Positions 60,793 to 64,000 of a DNA stretch of 64,000 nt are shown piece after piece. Under the pieces are notes generated by a model, which saw only the letters and a program-made list of their open reading frames with translations, did not search any database and had not been told where the DNA came from. How positions within the stretch are numbered: position 1 is the stretch's first letter; each line of letters starts with the position of its first letter. The DNA lies in contig NZ_JADOER010000009.1 of NCBI RefSeq assembly GCF_018739865.1, positions 1 to 64,000 of the forward strand, in the 5' to 3' direction. A program made the translations under genes and the position numbers. Origin of the DNA: Leptothoe kymatousa TAU-MAC 1615. GTDB taxonomy: Bacteria; Cyanobacteriota; Cyanobacteriia; Phormidesmidales; Phormidesmidaceae.

Positions 60793-63700
60793 ATGGCAGA
60801 TCAAGGTAACGAACAAGCTAACAACATCATTTTTCGTAATCGTATTATCGATAAGAAACAGCTCAAAAATCTAATTTCTTGGTCCTTTGATAATTACGGT
60901 ACAGCCCGTACATCCGCGATGGCTGATGAGATCAAAGCGCTGGGTTTCAAATATGCAACCCGTGCAGGGGTGTCTATTAGTGTGGATGACCTACAGGTTC
61001 CCCCAAGTAAGCGCAAGCTATTAGACGCGGCTGAAGAAGAAATTCGCGACACCGAAGAACGGTATACCCGAGGGGAAATTACAGAAGTAGAACGATTCCA
61101 GAAAGTAATTGATACCTGGAATGAAACTAGCGAAGAACTGAAGGATGAAGTTGTTCGTAACTTCAAAGAGAATAATCCGCTCAATTCGGTTTATATGATG
61201 GCGTTTTCCGGCGCCCGGGGAAATATTTCCCAGGTACGTCAGTTAGTCGGGATGCGGGGATTGATGGCAAATCCCCAGGGTGAAATTATTGACTTACCCA
61301 TTAAGACCAATTTCCGTGAGGGTCTGACCGTAACGGAATACATCATTTCATCCTATGGTGCTCGTAAAGGCTTGGTAGATACGGCACTCCGCACGGCGGA
61401 TTCAGGGTATTTAACCCGTCGTCTTGTGGACGTTTCTCAAGACGTCATTATCCGTGAAATTGACTGTGGCACGGATAGATGTATCCCCCTTAGCGCGATG
61501 ACTGATGGGGATCGAGTATTGATTTCTCTGGAAGATAAGCTGTTAGGAAGGGTCTTAGCGGAGGATGCAGTGCATCCCAAGACGGGCGAAGTGATTGTGC
61601 CTCGCAATGTGCCGCTCGACGCAGACATGGCGAGGGAGGTGGATCAGGCCGGGGTCAAAGAGGTGAAGGTGCGCTCTGCTTTGACCTGTGAGGCCGCTCG
61701 TTCCGTATGCCAACACTGTTACGGTTGGAGCTTAGCCCACTCCCATATGGTGGATTTGGGAGAGGCCGTGGGCATTATTGCGGCTCAATCTATTGGTGAG
61801 CCGGGCACCCAGCTTACGATGCGCACATTCCACACAGGCGGTACGTTTACTGGTGAACTGGCGCCTCAGATCAGGGCTAAAGTGACTGGTCAATTCCAAA
61901 TGCCTGACGATTTGAGAACTCGTCCGTTCCGAACTCGCCACGGGGAAGATGCCCTCGTTATGGAGGCGAATGCCGATGCTAAATTGGTCATGGAAAGCGG
62001 TAAAACTCGCACCGTTTCCTTGCCCCAGGGTTCGATTGTGTTTGTACCCAACGGGGCCGCATTAGCGAAGGGAGATCTGATCGCAGAATTACCAACCACA
62101 GGTCGTGTCCGCAAAGTTACAGAAAAAGCGAGTAAAGACGTAACCTCTGACTTATCTGGAGAGGTCTTTTTTGAAGGCTTGGTCCAAGAAGAGAAAAAGG
62201 ACCGCCAGGGAAATATTACTAAGCTGGCACAGCGTGGTGGTTTGTTATGGGTTCTTTCTGGAGAGGTTTATAACCTACCCCCAGGGGCTGAACCGACCGT
62301 TAAAAACGGTGACATGATCGATAGCAATGGCATTTTGGCTGAGACCAAAATTGTCACTGAACGCGGCGGTGTTGTACGTTTACCAGATCGATCTGATAGC
62401 AAGGGTAGTCGAGAAGTTGAGATTATTACAGCTTCTGTAATGTTAGACACTACCGAAGTGGCCGTCGAAAGCGGCCAAGGTCGTGAGCATTACTTCTTGC
62501 AAACGGATAAGGGCATTCGTTACTCACTAATTGCGACACCGGGTGCCAAGGTCATTGGAGATCAGGTTGTTGCCGAACTTGTAGACAATACCTATCACAC
62601 TCAAAGTGGTGGCATCATCAAGTTCTCTGGCCTTGAGATTGCCAAGAAGAGTAAGGGCAAGCAAGGTTACGAAGTCACCAAAGGCGGCACTGTTCTTTGG
62701 ATTCCAGAAGAAGCCCACGAGGTAAATAAAGATATTTCACTGTTGATGGTGGAAGATGGCCAATACATTGAGGCCGGAACTGAAGTTGTTAAAGACATTT
62801 TCTGCCAAATTAGTGGTGTCGTTGAGGTTACTCAGAAGAACGATATTCTCCGAGAAATCGTGATTAAGCCTGGCGCTATTCATATGGTGGATAGTCCAGA
62901 TGCAGCCAGCGGCAAGGATGGTGTGCTGGTCAGCGCTGGGGAGGAAGTAATTCCTGGAGTAACAGCAGAGGAACTGCGTTTCGTTGAATATGTAGAAACT
63001 CCTGAGGGAGCTGCCTTATTGCTACGCCCTGTACAGGAATTTGAAGTTCCTGATAAGCCAACGATCCCTAGCCAACACGCCGTAAGTGACAGTGAAGATA
63101 ACTCGATTGCGATCAAAGCCATTCAGCGTATTTTCTACAAAGATGGTGAACGGGTTAAATCCGTTGATGGGGTCGAAATTCTCCGTACTCAGTTAGTGCT
63201 CGATACGGATAGTGAAGCGGCTCAAATAACGGCTGACATTGAGTTGGTTGATGATCGAGAAAATTCTGAAATTCAGCGTTTACAGCTGGTGATTTTAGAA
63301 ACCCTGGTGATTCGACGGGATATCGCTGCGGACCAAACCCAAGGCAGTACACAGACTCGTCTCTTGGTAGAAGAAGGCCAGGAAATTCAACCAGGGGCTG
63401 TTGTCGCCCGTACAGAGATCCAGGCGAAAGAAGCTGGAGAAATCCGAGGTATTCGTCAGGACGTAGAATCGGTGCGGCGTATTCTAGTTGTTCGTGATAG
63501 CGACCTTACAACCCTTGATCTAGGTGGTAAACCACCCAGTGTCAAAGTAGGGGATCTGTTGGTCGATGGGAGTCTCTTGGCTGAAGGTTTACTCTCTGAG
63601 GAATCGGGCCAGATTGTCGCTGTGAATGATGGCAATATCGTGCTGAGAACAGCAAGACCCTATCGAGTATCGACGGGGGCGGTTTTACACATTGAAGATG

Positions 63701-64000
63701 GTGACCTGGTGCAAAGGGGTGACAATCTAGTACTGCTGATTTTTGAGCGTGCGAAAACAGGTGACATTATCCAAGGTCTGCCGCGAATTGAAGAACTCTT
63801 GGAAGCGCGTAAACCGAAGGAAGCTTGTGTATTAACGGAGCGACCGGGTACAGCTCAGGTGGTGTATGGCGAAGATGAAACGGTTGAGGTGAAAGTTGTT
63901 GAAGATGATGGTGTAGTTTCTGAATACACTATCAACCCTGGACAGCCGATGATTGTTTCCGATAGTCAGCAGGTAAGCCTAGCGGAACCCCTGACCGATG
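60793..64000 (+). CDS. rpoC2: RNA polymerase beta' C-terminal part (partial)
   Basis: The gene starts at ATG 60793 ([20 protein letters not shown]) and runs off the window end after 1069 codons; the C-terminus is outside. Landmarks are [51 protein letters not shown] and [20 protein letters not shown]. The long insertion domain of cyanobacterial RpoC2 follows. No ORF break is visible. Confidence 0.94.
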   Translation, partial: MADQGNEQANNIIFRNRIIDKKQLKNLISWSFDNYGTARTSAMADEIKALGFKYATRAGVSISVDDLQVPPSKRKLLDAAEEEIRDTEERYTRGEITEVERFQKVIDTWNETSEELKDEVVRNFKENNPLNSVYMMAFSGARGNISQVRQLVGMRGLMANPQGEIIDLPIKTNFREGLTVTEYIISSYGARKGLVDTALRTADSGYLTRRLVDVSQDVIIREIDCGTDRCIPLSAMTDGDRVLISLEDKLLGRVLAEDAVHPKTGEVIVPRNVPLDADMAREVDQAGVKEVKVRSALTCEAARSVCQHCYGWSLAHSHMVDLGEAVGIIAAQSIGEPGTQLTMRTFHTGGTFTGELAPQIRAKVTGQFQMPDDLRTRPFRTRHGEDALVMEANADAKLVMESGKTRTVSLPQGSIVFVPNGAALAKGDLIAELPTTGRVRKVTEKASKDVTSDLSGEVFFEGLVQEEKKDRQGNITKLAQRGGLLWVLSGEVYNLPPGAEPTVKNGDMIDSNGILAETKIVTERGGVVRLPDRSDSKGSREVEIITASVMLDTTEVAVESGQGREHYFLQTDKGIRYSLIATPGAKVIGDQVVAELVDNTYHTQSGGIIKFSGLEIAKKSKGKQGYEVTKGGTVLWIPEEAHEVNKDISLLMVEDGQYIEAGTEVVKDIFCQISGVVEVTQKNDILREIVIKPGAIHMVDSPDAASGKDGVLVSAGEEVIPGVTAEELRFVEYVETPEGAALLLRPVQEFEVPDKPTIPSQHAVSDSEDNSIAIKAIQRIFYKDGERVKSVDGVEILRTQLVLDTDSEAAQITADIELVDDRENSEIQRLQLVILETLVIRRDIAADQTQGSTQTRLLVEEGQEIQPGAVVARTEIQAKEAGEIRGIRQDVESVRRILVVRDSDLTTLDLGGKPPSVKVGDLLVDGSLLAEGLLSEESGQIVAVNDGNIVLRTARPYRVSTGAVLHIEDGDLVQRGDNLVLLIFERAKTGDIIQGLPRIEELLEARKPKEACVLTERPGTAQVVYGEDETVEVKVVEDDGVVSEYTINPGQPMIVSDSQQVSLAEPLTD

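Overview
The window is chromosomal DNA from a cyanobacterium. The signs are the photosystem II peptide gene psbY, the RNA polymerase beta' subunit split into rpoC1 and rpoC2 in the order rpsT-tatD-rpoB-rpoC1-rpoC2, many GCGATCGC (HIP1) palindromes, and several cyanobacteria-restricted families (COP23-like, DUF2805, GUN4, NACHT and AAA-like STAND proteins). I cannot name the genus from sequence alone.

Left chromosomal part (1-15385). It opens with a frameshifted remnant of a STAND ATPase. Then come DUF58, a ferredoxin/metallo-beta-lactamase fusion, an SDR oxidoreductase, DUF2805, psbY, an RdgB-type nucleotide pyrophosphatase, an ABC exporter, an FGE-fold protein with a Tat-like or lipoprotein leader, a small PPC-like protein, a decayed sodium:solute symporter, a Ser/Thr kinase fused to a VanY-type peptidase, a COP23-like exported protein, an acyltransferase, a glutaredoxin and DUF72.

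Integrated element (15386-47009, about 31.6 kb). It lies between two 50-base direct repeats with one mismatch, which are the putative attL and attR. A tyrosine integrase, an excisionase-like protein, a DEAH helicase and a TOPRIM/DUF3987 primase-like protein sit at the right end. To their left is an oppositely oriented block: actin-like ParM-type protein, ribbon-helix-helix partner, two small membrane proteins, and a membrane-anchored P-loop ATPase, followed by CCCTTAGACA iterons. This suggests an element that can replicate, segregate and perhaps transfer.

The left two thirds of the element is cargo resembling immune or conflict modules. It includes a TIR-FGE protein, a second TIR protein with an unrecognised C-terminal domain, a pentapeptide/multi-TM protein that shares a ~30-residue motif with TIR-FGE, and an RHH-NACHT-TM operon. 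The largest module is a two-gene operon in which CHAT-TIR-STAND is translationally coupled to STAND-TM-coiled coil-GUN4. The two TIR genes have matching upstream hairpins with base-pair-preserving differences. The cargo also holds a serine resolvase, an SNase-like protein without its catalytic arginines, an ASCH protein, and several small or broken genes.

Right chromosomal part (47010-64000). This is housekeeping DNA: pdxA, a DsbA-like lipoprotein, a four-carbon acid sugar kinase, hslO, a small SRPBCC-like protein, hisD, rpsT, tatD, rpoB, rpoC1 and the first 1069 codons of rpoC2, which runs off the window. The rpoB-rpoC1 spacer contains a nested perfect inverted repeat.
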